Notes under the pieces: generated by a model
Seen by the model: the letters and a program-made list of their open reading frames with translations, nothing else
Told to the model about the DNA's origin: nothing
The model's database searches: none
NCBI GenBank assembly: GCA_029252195.1
Contig: JAQXBV010000063.1
Coordinates: 1-48,564, forward strand
From: Yoonia sp.
GTDB taxonomy: Bacteria; Pseudomonadota; Alphaproteobacteria; Rhodobacterales; Rhodobacteraceae
Direction of reading: 5' to 3'
Length of the DNA stretch: 48,564 nucleotides
Shown here: piece by piece, positions 6,385 through 14,851 of the stretch
How positions within the stretch are numbered: the stretch's first letter is position 1
Layout: every line of letters begins with the position of its first letter
Made by a program: the position numbers and the translations under genes

Positions 6385-8189
6385 AACCTGTTGTTGTGGC
6401 GCTGTCGCGTTCGGGCGAAGTGACTGCGCATAAAGTGGCCGCTATTTTGGGCGCAAAGGTGCATGGCCGTGAGGGGCGTGTTGAAAAGGCGGATACGTTT
6501 TTCCCCAATGCCTTGGATCATGTGCGGGATTTGTTCGCGGCAGGCATACCTGTTGTGGGGGTCTGTGCGTCGGGGATTTTGATCCGTGCTTTGGCACCGC
6601 TTTTGATGGATAAGCGGTCAGAGCCGCCTGTGATTTCGGTCTCGGATGACGGGTCTGTTGTTGTGCCGCTTCTTGGCGGGCACCGTGGGGCGAACCGTTT
6701 GGCCGCCCGGATTGCTGAAGCGCTGGGCGCTGTGGCGGCGGTCACGACGGCGGGCGATGTGGCCTTGGGTGTGGCTTTGGATGAGCCGCCAGCGGGCTGG
6801 ACGTTGGTGAACCCTGTGGATGCGAAGGGGGCGATGGCGTCGCTGCTTTCTGGTACGGGCGCGACGGTCACGGGCGATGCGCCTTGGCTGGCGGATTTGC
6901 CAAAAGGTGACGGCTTGCGCATTTCCTGTGGCACGGAGCGTCATGGCGATCTGGGCGAGGACCATTTGCAGTTTGCGCCGCAGGTTTTAACGCTTGGCGT
7001 CGGCTGTGCGCGCAATTGTGACCCTGATGAGTTGTTAGCCTTGGTTCTCAGTGTGCTGGACGAGGCCAAAGTTGCGCCAGAGGCCATTCAATCGGTCAAT
7101 ACGATTACGCTCAAGGCGGATGAGCCTGCGATTATTGAATTGGCGAAGGGACTGGGCGTGCCGATGCGCTTGTTTGAGGCGGAAGCCTTGGAGGCCGAGA
7201 CGCCGAGGTTGGCAAATCCCTCTGATGTGGTGTTTGCAGAAGTCGGCACCCATGGGGTATCGGAGGCCGCAGCACTGGCACAGGCTGGGGCGGATGCCAC
7301 GTTGCTGGTGAGTAAGCGCAAGACGGCGAATGCGACATGTGCGATTGCAATTTCATCTACGCCGCTGACGGCGCTGAAGGGTCGCCCAAGGGGCCGCTTG
7401 TCGGTTGTTGGGATTGGTCCAGGGCAGGCTGCTTGGCGCACGCCTGAAGTGTCGCGACTGGTGGCCGAGGCCGAGGAACTGGTCGGCTACGGGCTTTATA
7501 TCGACCTTCTGGGGCCATTGGCGATTGGCAAGGATCGCTCCGATTTCCCGCTGGGTGGCGAGGAAGCGCGGTGTCGCTATGCGTTGGAACAGGCGGGCAA
7601 GGGCAAGAATGTCGCTCTCGTGTGTTCGGGCGATGCGGGCATTTATGCGATGGGTGCTTTGGTGTTTGAACTTTTGGACCGCACTGAGGCCGAGATGGGT
7701 GTGTCGGATGCCGCGCGCCGTGTTGACGTGGTGTGCTCGCCCGGTGTGAGTGCCTTGCAGGGGGCGGCAGCACGGGCCGGCGCGCCTTTGGGTCATGATT
7801 TCTGCACGATTTCCCTGTCGGATTTGCTCACCCCGCGCGACGATATTTTGCGCAGGCTTAAGGCCGCAGCCGAAGGCGATTTTGTGATCGCTTTCTATAA
7901 TCCTGTGTCCAAGACGCGGCGGACGTTGCTTGCCGAGGCCCGCGATATTCTGTTGCAGCATAGGCCTGCGGATACGCCTGTCATGCTGGCGAGTTCTTTG
8001 GGGCGGCCTGAGGAATATGTGCGCTACCGCCGTTTGGCGGATTTGCAGGTCGACGAGGTTGATATGCTGACGGTCGTGCTTGTGGGGTCGAGCAATTCGC
8101 GACTAGCCCAGCTTGGTGAGGGGCCGCGCATGTTTACGCCGCGCGGCTATGCGCGGAAAATTGATGGGGATCTGTCCGGAGCTGCGTGA
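6375..8189 (+). CDS. cobJ: CbiG-CobJ fusion: cobalamin ring-opening protein joined to precorrin-3B C17-methyltransferase
   Basis: The 604-residue protein joins two enzymes. Residues 1-330 match CbiG: an N-terminal part with GVCASGILIRALAPLL and PLLGGHRGANRLA, and a C-terminal CobE-like part starting LTLGVGCARNCDPDEL. From about residue 340 (RLSVVGIGPGQ) it is a C17-methyltransferase of the CobJ/CbiH family, ending with FYNPVSKTRR and SSLGRPEEYVRYRRLADL. CbiG opens the delta-lactone and releases the C2 unit in the cobalt-early route, directly after CbiH acts, so fusing them is logical. ATG at 6375 follows AAGGGGG at good spacing. ATG at 6381 is an alternative start that overlaps the cobI stop. 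Confidence 0.92.
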   Translation: MAMKPVVVALSRSGEVTAHKVAAILGAKVHGREGRVEKADTFFPNALDHVRDLFAAGIPVVGVCASGILIRALAPLLMDKRSEPPVISVSDDGSVVVPLLGGHRGANRLAARIAEALGAVAAVTTAGDVALGVALDEPPAGWTLVNPVDAKGAMASLLSGTGATVTGDAPWLADLPKGDGLRISCGTERHGDLGEDHLQFAPQVLTLGVGCARNCDPDELLALVLSVLDEAKVAPEAIQSVNTITLKADEPAIIELAKGLGVPMRLFEAEALEAETPRLANPSDVVFAEVGTHGVSEAAALAQAGADATLLVSKRKTANATCAIAISSTPLTALKGRPRGRLSVVGIGPGQAAWRTPEVSRLVAEAEELVGYGLYIDLLGPLAIGKDRSDFPLGGEEARCRYALEQAGKGKNVALVCSGDAGIYAMGALVFELLDRTEAEMGVSDAARRVDVVCSPGVSALQGAAARAGAPLGHDFCTISLSDLLTPRDDILRRLKAAAEGDFVIAFYNPVSKTRRTLLAEARDILLQHRPADTPVMLASSLGRPEEYVRYRRLADLQVDEVDMLTVVLVGSSNSRLAQLGEGPRMFTPRGYARKIDGDLSGAA

Positions 8190-8234
8190 TCCGCATTTTT
8201 CAAATGCGGAAGCCTTCGGCGAGAGTTTGATTGG
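8190..8234. repeat. Composite intergenic element: hairpin plus GCCTTCGGCG motif
   Basis: Arms TCCGCATTT (8190-8198) and AAATGCGGA (8202-8210) form a nine-base stem with a three-base loop. It is followed at once by AGCCTTCGGCGAGAGTTTG. The second half resembles the element at 12236-12272. Both lie directly before a start codon (cobM here, fmt there). I recall related sequences being frequent between genes in Rhodobacteraceae. Confidence 0.55.
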
Positions 8235-8243
8235 ACATAGAAA

Positions 8244-9011
8244 ATGACGGTTTATTTTATTGGTGCGGGTCCGGGTGATCCGGAACTTTTGACGCTGAAG
8301 GCGGCGCGGATTATTGGCGAATGTCCGGTGTGTCTCTATGCAGGGTCGTTGGTGCCTGAGGCTGTTGTGGCTTGCGCGCCTCCAGGGGCGCTGGTGATGG
8401 ATACCGCGCCGATGACGCTGGATGATACGCACGGCGCGATTTTGGCAGCCCATGCCAAGGGGCAGAACGTGGCGCGGGTGCATTCGGGTGATCCGTCGCT
8501 TTACGGGGCGATTGCCGAGCAGATCAGGCGTTTGAAGGCTGACGGAATTGATTACCAGATCATTCCCGGTGTGCCCGCCTATGCGGCGGCGGCGGCGGCG
8601 TTGGGAACCGAGTTGACGGTGCCCGAGGTGGCGCAGTCGATCATTTTGACCCGCATGTCGATGAAGTCGACGGGAATGCCAGCGGGCGAAACCTTGGAGA
8701 ACTTTGCCAAGACAGGGGCGACGCTGGCCATTCACCTTGGCATTCGGGCCTTGCGCGAGATCGAGCGGCAGTTGGCGCCTTATTACGGTGAGGATTGCCC
8801 TGTGGCGGTGGTTTACCGTGTCGGCTGGCCCGATCAGCAGATCATTCGCGGGACCTTGATGTCAGTGCGCGAGCAGGTGCGGGCGGCGAAAATCACGCGG
8901 ACGGCGCTGATTCTGGTGGGCCCCGCCTTGGGCGAAAATCACGGATTTGCGGACTCCGCGCTGTATGATGCGGCGAAACCGCATGTGTTGCGGCCCAAGG
9001 CGACGGCATAA
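8244..9011 (+). CDS. cobM: Precorrin-4 C11-methyltransferase
   Basis: CobM/CbiF methylates C11 of (cobalt-)precorrin-4 with S-adenosylmethionine. The 255-residue protein begins TVYFIGAGPGDPELLTLKAARI, followed by CLYAGSLV, HSGDPSLYGAI and the central LTRMSMKSTGMP. These are diagnostic of this subfamily. It is the last recognisable corrin gene in the window and is separated from cbiG-cobJ by a 54-base gap holding a repeat element. Missing from the cluster in this window are cobG/cobZ, cobF, cobK/cbiJ, cobB, cobN and the later steps. Confidence 0.93.
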   Translation: MTVYFIGAGPGDPELLTLKAARIIGECPVCLYAGSLVPEAVVACAPPGALVMDTAPMTLDDTHGAILAAHAKGQNVARVHSGDPSLYGAIAEQIRRLKADGIDYQIIPGVPAYAAAAAALGTELTVPEVAQSIILTRMSMKSTGMPAGETLENFAKTGATLAIHLGIRALREIERQLAPYYGEDCPVAVVYRVGWPDQQIIRGTLMSVREQVRAAKITRTALILVGPALGENHGFADSALYDAAKPHVLRPKATA

Positions 9012-9024
9012 ATGATTGGATTTT

Positions 9025-9061
9025 AAGTAACATTGCTGCATTGCGGCGAATTTTGTTACTT
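9025..9061. other. Inverted repeat after cobM
   Basis: AAGTAACA (9025-9032) pairs perfectly with TGTTACTT (9054-9061) across a 21-base loop, just past the end of the corrin operon and 48 bases before the next gene. It may end the cobM transcript or act as an operator. The lack of a GC-rich stem and T tail argues against a strong terminator. Confidence 0.35.
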
Positions 9062-9108
9062 GATCTTCACATATTGCGCGCCATCCTCTGGTTAACGGAG
9101 GGCTCGCC

Positions 9109-9456
9109 ATGAACGATTTTCTACCTGACGCTGTAAGGCAAGGGCTTGAGCAAGCGCGTAAAAACGCGCTTCGGCGCAGCACCCGCTTGTGTGTGCATGA
9201 TGGTGATGACGTCTACGCGATCCGCAGGCTTTGGGATGGTGGATTTGCGTTGGATGCGAATGTGGCGGACAAGGTGCGTGGCCGCGTCGAAATTTACGAC
9301 GGATCGCGCCATTTGTATCAGTGTCTGATCGTGGATTCAGCTGACGAAGGCGACGAACGTGTCTTTGATTTCAAGTGGTTACACCCTGTCAAAGAGACAG
9401 CGCCTGTGGATTACGAACAGCCCAACTTCGTGCCAGCTGGGCTGATCTCTTACTGA
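9109..9456 (+). CDS. Conserved hypothetical protein
   Basis: A 115-residue soluble, acidic protein that I cannot assign. It opens with a helical stretch (FLPDAVRQGLEQARKNALRR) and continues as probable beta structure (TRLCVHDGDDVYAIRRLWDGGFALD, RGRVEIYDG, HLYQCLIVDS). That layout is loosely reminiscent of a small PilZ-like barrel, but the RxxxR and (D/N)xSxxG signatures are not clear. GGAGGG lies six bases before the ATG, a good ribosome site. The stop abuts the stop of the convergent aminotransferase gene with no spacer. It is probably real by codon pattern and ribosome site; the function is unknown. Confidence 0.7.
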   Translation: MNDFLPDAVRQGLEQARKNALRRSTRLCVHDGDDVYAIRRLWDGGFALDANVADKVRGRVEIYDGSRHLYQCLIVDSADEGDERVFDFKWLHPVKETAPVDYEQPNFVPAGLISY

Positions 9457-10662
9457 TTATTGCAGGTCTGCAAAGGCCGCCTGTAGTCGCGCAACGGCTT
9501 CTGTGATGACTGACGTCGGCGCGCCGATGTTGAAGCGGCACCACGTTTCGCCGCCCAGACCAAATATTTCTCCTGGACTGGGAACCAACCGTGCATCTGA
9601 TGTGATTCGCTGGCGAACCTCCTCAGAGGTCATCCCGATTCCATCAAAATCGACCCACGCCAAAAACGTCGACTGCATCGGCATCGCCGACATACCCGGG
9701 ATTGCGTTGACCCCGCCACAGAATATTTTGCGGTTGGTGTCCAATACAGCCATCAGGCCATCCACCCATGCTGCGCCTTCGGTTGTATAGGCCGCCCGTG
9801 TCAGCTCTAGGCCAGCGCGATTCGCTTGAATGTCGAGCGCTCTGTGCAATGCGCCGAACCGCGTCCGCAATTTTTCGTCAGGAATGATGACATAACCTGT
9901 TCTCAAACCTGCAATATCGAATGTCTTTGACGCGGCAGACATCGCGATCAGATTTGGCAGGATTTGCGGCGCTGCCACTGCGGTGGGGACATGTTTGGCG
10001 CCGGGGAATACCAGATCGTGATGGATTTCATCAGAAATGAGGAGCAGGTCGTGGCGCAGACAGAAATCTGCAAGTGCGCCCAGTTCCTCGACCTCCCAGA
10101 CCCGACCTGCGGGGTTATGAGGCGTCGAAAAGAGCACCGCCTTTTCGCGTCCTGTCAGTTGTGCTTCAAGACCGGCAAGGTCCATGCGGTAAACACCTGC
10201 CTCATCAACCAGCAGTTTTGATGAAACAACAGTGCGACCGTTGCGCTGAATTTTGCCCTGAAATTCATTGTAGACGGGGCTAAAAATGATAATCCCATCG
10301 TCCGGCTCTGTCATGGCTTGCAGCGTGATGCCAATCGCATTCCCGATGCCGTGCGTGACGAACATATGCGCGGGATCTGGCGACCAACCGTGGCGCGTTT
10401 CATACCACCATGAAATCTGTTCAAAAAATTTGTCCAACCCCGTGAAGTAACCGTATTCACCTTCTGCCCGCAGAAGTTCCATCGCGTTTTGCAGGCATGG
10501 GGCGGGCTGGAAATCCATCTGTGCAAGCCACATTGCCAAAGTGTCAGGCGCCGCCTTTTTACCGAGAAATTTGTCGACGTTCCCCCATTTGGAGCTGCGA
10601 TCACCGAGGTGGTTCCGGTGGGTTGTAAAATCAAATGCGGGCATGGCGTGATGAATGGTCAT
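9457..10662 (-). CDS. MalY/PatB-type pyridoxal-phosphate C-S lyase or aminotransferase
   Basis: The 401-residue protein belongs to fold-type I PLP enzymes of the MalY/PatB branch. These mostly act as cystathionine beta-lyases, splitting C-S bonds and giving pyruvate and ammonia. Visible signatures are the N-terminal KWGNVDKFLG and MWLAQMDFQPAP, STPHNPAGRVW, ISDEIHHDLVFPG, and the cofactor site SAASKTFDIAGLRTGY containing the Schiff-base Lys. It stands alone and is divergent from def. The reaction is likely C-S lyase, but aminotransferase activity cannot be excluded from sequence. Confidence 0.85.
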   Translation of the reverse strand: MTIHHAMPAFDFTTHRNHLGDRSSKWGNVDKFLGKKAAPDTLAMWLAQMDFQPAPCLQNAMELLRAEGEYGYFTGLDKFFEQISWWYETRHGWSPDPAHMFVTHGIGNAIGITLQAMTEPDDGIIIFSPVYNEFQGKIQRNGRTVVSSKLLVDEAGVYRMDLAGLEAQLTGREKAVLFSTPHNPAGRVWEVEELGALADFCLRHDLLLISDEIHHDLVFPGAKHVPTAVAAPQILPNLIAMSAASKTFDIAGLRTGYVIIPDEKLRTRFGALHRALDIQANRAGLELTRAAYTTEGAAWVDGLMAVLDTNRKIFCGGVNAIPGMSAMPMQSTFLAWVDFDGIGMTSEEVRQRITSDARLVPSPGEIFGLGGETWCRFNIGAPTSVITEAVARLQAAFADLQ

Positions 10663-10766
10663 GTCGGGTCCTATTGTTGCCGCGTCAAGCTAGACCGAAG
10701 GTCGCCGAGTGCAATAGTAAACTCGAGTCCCTTGCGATACGCGACATCAGCGTTTAAATCGCAGTC

Positions 10767-11288
10767 ATGACATTGCGCAACATTCTGATCCATCCCGATC
10801 CCCGCCTTAAAAAGATCACGGCCCCTGTAGCTGTGTTCAACGATGATTTGCGCCGCATTGCCGACGATATGTTGGAGACAATGTATGACGCACCCGGCAT
10901 TGGTTTGGCCGCCCCCCAGATTGCGGTGATGTCTCGCTTGCTGGTGATGGATTGCGTGAAAGAAGAGAACGCGACGCCCCAGCCGATGGTCTTGATCAAC
11001 CCCGAGATCATTTGGTCGTCGGACGAAACATCCGTCTACGACGAGGGCTGCTTGTCGATCCCCGACCAATATGCCGAAGTTGAGCGCCCTGCGTCTGTGA
11101 AGGTCAAGTGGACCGATCTGGATGGCAAGGAGGTGCAAGAGACGTTCGACGGGCTTTGGTCCACCTGCGTCCAGCATGAGATCGACCATTTGGATGGGAA
11201 GTTGTTTATCGACTACCTCAAACCCCTGCGCCGTCAGATGATCACCCGCAAAATGCAAAAGCTGAAACGCGAAATGGCACGCAGCTAA
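10767..11288 (+). CDS. def: Peptide deformylase 1
   Basis: It removes the formyl group from the N-terminal Met of new proteins. The 173-residue protein has all three family motifs: GIGLAAPQ (44-51), EGCLS with metal ligand Cys95, and QHEIDHLDG with His137, Glu138 and His141. This makes it the complete, presumably housekeeping enzyme. It is first in an operon of three deformylase-like genes and fmt. Its stop codon ends on the first base of the next start (TAATG). Confidence 0.96.
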   Translation: MTLRNILIHPDPRLKKITAPVAVFNDDLRRIADDMLETMYDAPGIGLAAPQIAVMSRLLVMDCVKEENATPQPMVLINPEIIWSSDETSVYDEGCLSIPDQYAEVERPASVKVKWTDLDGKEVQETFDGLWSTCVQHEIDHLDGKLFIDYLKPLRRQMITRKMQKLKREMARS

Positions 11289-11740
11289 TGGAGTTACGTT
11301 TGCTGCCTGATCCCGTTCTGCGCGAGGTCTGCGCAGCTGTCACGGCGTTTGACGCGGCGCTCGAAGATGTCGTGGCAGAGATGCTCGCGGTGATGTATGC
11401 CGCCCCCGGGCGTGGTTTAGCGGCACCGCAGGTGGGGTTGACGCAGCGCATTTTCGTGATGGATACGACGTGGAAAACGGGTGATCCAAGCCCGATGGTC
11501 TTTGTGAACCCCGAGATTGTGTCTGTCTCCGCGGAGATGGCAGCGCACGACGAGGGGTGTCTGTCGATTCCTGATTGCAAAAGCCGTCTGGCGCGCCCCG
11601 CGCGCGTTGACCTGCGCTGGCAGGATTTGGATGGCGAGTTGCAGGTGGGCTCGTTTGAAGGCTTTGCTGCGGCCTGTGTGCAGCACGAGCGCGACCATCT
11701 CGATGGCGTTTTGTGTATCGATTATCCGGAGGCCACATGA
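11288..11740 (+). CDS. Peptide deformylase 2
   Basis: A second, shorter deformylase (150 residues) in the same operon. Its motifs are GRGLAAPQ (41-48), EGCLS with Cys91, and QHERDHLDG with His133, Glu134 and His137, so the catalytic set is intact. It lacks the long basic C-terminal helix of deformylase 1 (which ends RKMQKLKREMARS), a region that in bacterial enzymes helps ribosome binding. It may therefore act on a different substrate pool, which is inference. It overlaps the third gene by four bases. Confidence 0.92.
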   Translation: MELRLLPDPVLREVCAAVTAFDAALEDVVAEMLAVMYAAPGRGLAAPQVGLTQRIFVMDTTWKTGDPSPMVFVNPEIVSVSAEMAAHDEGCLSIPDCKSRLARPARVDLRWQDLDGELQVGSFEGFAAACVQHERDHLDGVLCIDYPEAT

Positions 11741-12231
11741 CCCGCCCCTTTGTGATGTATCCCCATAAGGCACTGCGGACCCCTGCCGCCCCCGTCACGG
11801 CGATTACCGACGAAATCCGTGCGATCTGGGACGAGATGATTGTCGCGATGGACAATATGCCGGGTGTGGGTCTTGCGGCACCGCAGTTGGGGATCGGGCT
11901 GGCCTTGGCCGTGGTGGACGCCAGCAGCGAGCGCGGAAAGGCCGTGCGCATGGCCAACCCCTCTATCTTGCACAGCTCTATCGAGCCGCGCGAGCATGAG
12001 GAAGGCTCTCCGAATCTCCCCTATGTCAGCGCAAAGGTAAGCCGTCCGCGCGCCGTGACGGTGCGGTTTATGAACGAGGACGGGGTCTGGGACCGCCGTG
12101 ACTTTGTTGGCCTTTGGGCGACATCGGTGCAGCACCAGATCGACCATTTGGCAGGCAAGATGTATATCGACCACCTGAGCCGCACCAAGCGCGAGATGCT
12201 GGTGAAAAAATCCGCGAAGTTGCGTGGGTAG
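11737..12231 (+). CDS. Peptide deformylase-like protein, catalytic residues altered
   Basis: The 164-residue protein keeps motif 1 (GVGLAAPQ, 43-50) but motif 2 reads EGSPN, with Ser91 where the metal-binding Cys should be. Motif 3 reads QHQIDHLAG, so the general-base Glu is Gln134 between intact His133 and His137. Both metal binding and catalysis should be impaired. It keeps the basic C-terminal end (SRTKREMLVKKSAKLRG) like deformylase 1. ATG at 11737 overlaps the previous stop. It is possibly a regulator or ribosome-binding partner of the active copies; activity is doubtful. Confidence 0.9.
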   Translation: MTRPFVMYPHKALRTPAAPVTAITDEIRAIWDEMIVAMDNMPGVGLAAPQLGIGLALAVVDASSERGKAVRMANPSILHSSIEPREHEEGSPNLPYVSAKVSRPRAVTVRFMNEDGVWDRRDFVGLWATSVQHQIDHLAGKMYIDHLSRTKREMLVKKSAKLRG

Positions 12232-12235
12232 CATC

Positions 12236-12272
12236 GTCGGAGCCTCCGGCGGGGATATTTGAGAACCAAAGA
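12236..12272. repeat. Intergenic GCCTCCGGCGGGG element before fmt
   Basis: GTCGGAGCCTCCGGCGGGG followed by ATATTTGAGAACCAAAGAG fills most of the 51-base gap between the third deformylase gene and fmt. It ends at the fmt ribosome site region. The GC-rich half followed by an A/T-rich half that supplies the Shine-Dalgarno area resembles a repeat I recall as common in Rhodobacteraceae genomes. A related copy lies at 8211-8234. Confidence 0.55.
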
Positions 12273-12282
12273 GGGCCATGTG

Positions 12283-13182
12283 ATGCGCATCATTTTTATG
12301 GGAACGCCGGAATTTTCGGTGCCTGTGCTCGCCGCTTTGGTCACCGCGGGGCATGATGTTGTTGCCGTCTATTCGCAGCCGCCGCGCCCTGCGGGCCGTG
12401 GCAAGAATGATCGCCCAAGTCCTGTGCAGGCGAAGGCCGAGGAATTGGGCTTGCCTGTCCGCCACCCTGTGTCGCTGAAAGGCGATGCCGAGCAGGCGGA
12501 ATTTGCGGCATTTGAGGCCGATATCGCTGTTGTCGTGGCTTATGGTTTGATCCTGCCGCAAATAGTTCTGGATGCGCCTGTGCGTGGTTGCCTGAATATT
12601 CACGCCTCTCTGCTGCCGCGCTGGCGCGGGGCTGCACCGATTCACCGCGCGATTATGGCGGGGGATGCCCAGACGGGTGTGTGCATCATGCAGATGGAGG
12701 CGGGGCTGGATACAGGTCCTGTGTTGCTGCGCGAAAGCTTGGATATTGGCGCAGAAGAGACGACGGGGCAGTTGCACGATCGTCTGTCACAGATGGGATC
12801 GGCGCTGATTTTGCGGGCGCTTGCAGATTACGACACTTTGTTACCTCAGGTGCAACCTGAGGCCGGAGTCACCTATGCCGCCAAAATCGACAAAGCGGAG
12901 GCGCGCGTCGACTGGACCAAACCTGCTGTTGAGGTGGACCGCCTGATCCGAGGCTTGTCCCCCTTTCCGGGGGCGTGGTGCATGGCTGGTGAGGAACGTG
13001 TGAAGCTTTTGGGATCCCGTTTGGCCGACGGCGCGGGTGATGCGGGGCAAGTCCTGCATGGCTTCACGATTGCTTGCGGCGCGGGCGCGGTCGAGATCAC
13101 GGTGGCGCAACGTGCGGGCAAGCGGGCAATGCCTGCGGATCAGGCATTGCTTGGGCTGGATTTGGGGGTCAGCCTAAGCTGA
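12283..13182 (+). CDS. fmt: Methionyl-tRNA formyltransferase
   Basis: Fmt formylates Met on initiator tRNA using 10-formyl-tetrahydrofolate, the step that deformylase later reverses. The 299-residue protein begins [18 protein letters not shown]. It has the formyl-transfer core [20 protein letters not shown] (about residues 106-125) and the family's C-terminal OB-like domain from about 205. ATG at 12283 is preferred; a GTG just before it is possible. Its end overlaps the convergent nucleoside hydrolase gene by 14 bases. Confidence 0.96.
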   Translation: MRIIFMGTPEFSVPVLAALVTAGHDVVAVYSQPPRPAGRGKNDRPSPVQAKAEELGLPVRHPVSLKGDAEQAEFAAFEADIAVVVAYGLILPQIVLDAPVRGCLNIHASLLPRWRGAAPIHRAIMAGDAQTGVCIMQMEAGLDTGPVLLRESLDIGAEETTGQLHDRLSQMGSALILRALADYDTLLPQVQPEAGVTYAAKIDKAEARVDWTKPAVEVDRLIRGLSPFPGAWCMAGEERVKLLGSRLADGAGDAGQVLHGFTIACGAGAVEITVAQRAGKRAMPADQALLGLDLGVSLS

Positions 13183-14080
13183 CGATCCGCTCCTTGAACA
13201 GATCGACGGCCCATTTCCCCGCGACGCTGACTGCGACCTGCACCCTCGGCCGCGTGTCGTCTGCAATGGTTTGCCCAATCTCTTTGCCATCAAGAACGAC
13301 GCGCAGCCCGACCTCTTCAAAGGTAAAGTTTTCCGGGTGCGTACAGGCCAAAACTGCCGTTGCATCATGCATGGGGCAACCCGTCATCACGCCAACGCTC
13401 CGGTAGAACTCTAAATAGAATTTGGAGATATGCTCGATGAACCCCCCGATCTTCGGCGCGTGCAGCGCAAGTTCGTGAAAGTCGTGCGGTGTCAAAAGCG
13501 TGAGCATTGTCGCATCAAGCCCGATCATTTTGATCGGAATGTCAGCGGCGAAAACGGCGTCTGCGGCCTTGGCGTCGTGAAAGATATTGGCTTCGGCGTA
13601 GGGCGTGATGTTCCCGTTGTGCTGATAGGCACCGCCCATGATGACAAGCTCTTTGACATTGGACGCAAAGGCGGGATCAAGGGCGAGCGCATCCGCGATA
13701 TTGGTCAAGGGCGCCACGGCACATACCACAAGCTCGCCTTTGTGCTCTGCGGCCATGCGCACGAGGAATGCGGCAGCACTCTCGTCGATATTCTTGCCGA
13801 TTTGCGAAATGGTCTCGATGTTGCCCAAGCCCTCGGGTCCATGCACGTTAGCGGAGGGCACATAGTCAGTTTCGCCGTAAGGCAGGCTGGCCCCTTCGGC
13901 GACTGGCACCGCGAAGCCAAGCAGGTCACAGATATAGCGGGCGTTGCGGCTCGATTGCGACACAAAGGTATTGCCGAAGCAGGCCGTCAGGCCAATGAGG
14001 TCAATCTCGGGCATGGCATGCGCAAGAGCAATGGCCATGGCGTCATCAACGCCGGGATCAGTATCAATAATCAGTTTCAT
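13169..14080 (-). CDS. Inosine/uridine-type nucleoside hydrolase
   Basis: The 303-residue protein splits ribonucleosides into base and ribose. It carries the calcium-binding signature [12 protein letters not shown] at residues 6-17, the substrate loop [22 protein letters not shown], and a C-terminal [15 protein letters not shown] with another metal ligand Asp. No signal peptide is seen, so it is cytoplasmic and probably serves purine or pyrimidine salvage. It lies nine bases downstream of its own start from the RNase T2 remnant on the same strand, and RNA breakdown and nucleoside use would fit together. Base preference cannot be read. Confidence 0.9.
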   Translation of the reverse strand: MKLIIDTDPGVDDAMAIALAHAMPEIDLIGLTACFGNTFVSQSSRNARYICDLLGFAVPVAEGASLPYGETDYVPSANVHGPEGLGNIETISQIGKNIDESAAAFLVRMAAEHKGELVVCAVAPLTNIADALALDPAFASNVKELVIMGGAYQHNGNITPYAEANIFHDAKAADAVFAADIPIKMIGLDATMLTLLTPHDFHELALHAPKIGGFIEHISKFYLEFYRSVGVMTGCPMHDATAVLACTHPENFTFEEVGLRVVLDGKEIGQTIADDTRPRVQVAVSVAGKWAVDLFKERIVSLG

Positions 14081-14088
14081 AGATCTTC

Positions 14089-14718
14089 CTAGCGCATGGG
14101 GTCAAATTGGGCGGAGGTCAGGGCGCAGTCGCGGATCACATCCGCGCCGCATGTGCGGAATTCAAGGTCGCGGGTCAGGCAGATGTGCGCCTCTTGGATA
14201 TAGCCCTGCTGGCAGGTGATCGTGATGCCATCGCGGGGCATGTCGGGGTTCTCTTTGACAAAAGCGTCTTCGATGAGGGATGCAGGCAGGGTCACGGTTT
14301 TTTCGAGTTTGCGGAAAACGGCGGGGCGTGTCACGCGGTCGTAGGCTGCGCGCGCCACTGCGAAATAGTCATCGGCTGGCAGGCCCGCGCAGACGCCGTG
14401 TTTGTTCCATTGATACCAAGCAAGGCCCAAGGTGCCCATGATATCGGCCATGGCTTCGGTCTGCTGGCGTGAGGGTGGTCGCTCGGAAGTGCGGCAGTTG
14501 GCAGGATAGCCATAGTCGTATTGCGGCCAAAGCCCGTGCATGACCTAACCGAATTCGGTGCTGTCGTCGCATTGCGGCGAGTTGCGTCCGTCACCCTCAA
14601 GCGCGCACCAATTGGCCGACCATGACAGCGACAAAACGTAATAATCGAATGCGCCTGCGCGGTCCTCGGCATAGGTGGGCGCGGCGAGCAGGGCTAAAGC
14701 AACAAAAAAGCGTAACAT
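14089..14718 (-). pseudogene. Ribonuclease T2 family gene with in-frame amber codon
   Basis: Read through, this is a 209-position secreted RNase T2: signal peptide MLRFFVALALLAAPTYAE, then YYVLSLSWSANWC, the first active-site motif HGLWPQ and the second motif WNKHGVCAGL. The frame is interrupted by a single TAG at 14545-14547, exactly between TEFG and VMHGLWPQ. Both halves are in the same frame and otherwise well preserved, including active-site His residues and Cys positions. A single change from TGG (Trp) would create the TAG. It is a recent nonsense mutation, an assembly error, or less likely a readthrough site. The 57-residue front piece alone would be inactive. Confidence 0.85.
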
Positions 14719-14851
14719 TTTGATCTTTCCTAAAGCGTGATCCCGCCTTATACGGACTTCAAGTTCCCCGACAATGTGAACCCGGCCCAAAAGTGGGTCA
14801 GCCCAGTTTAAGGGCGCGGGAAAGTTTTGTCTGCTGATAAGGAGACCATTG

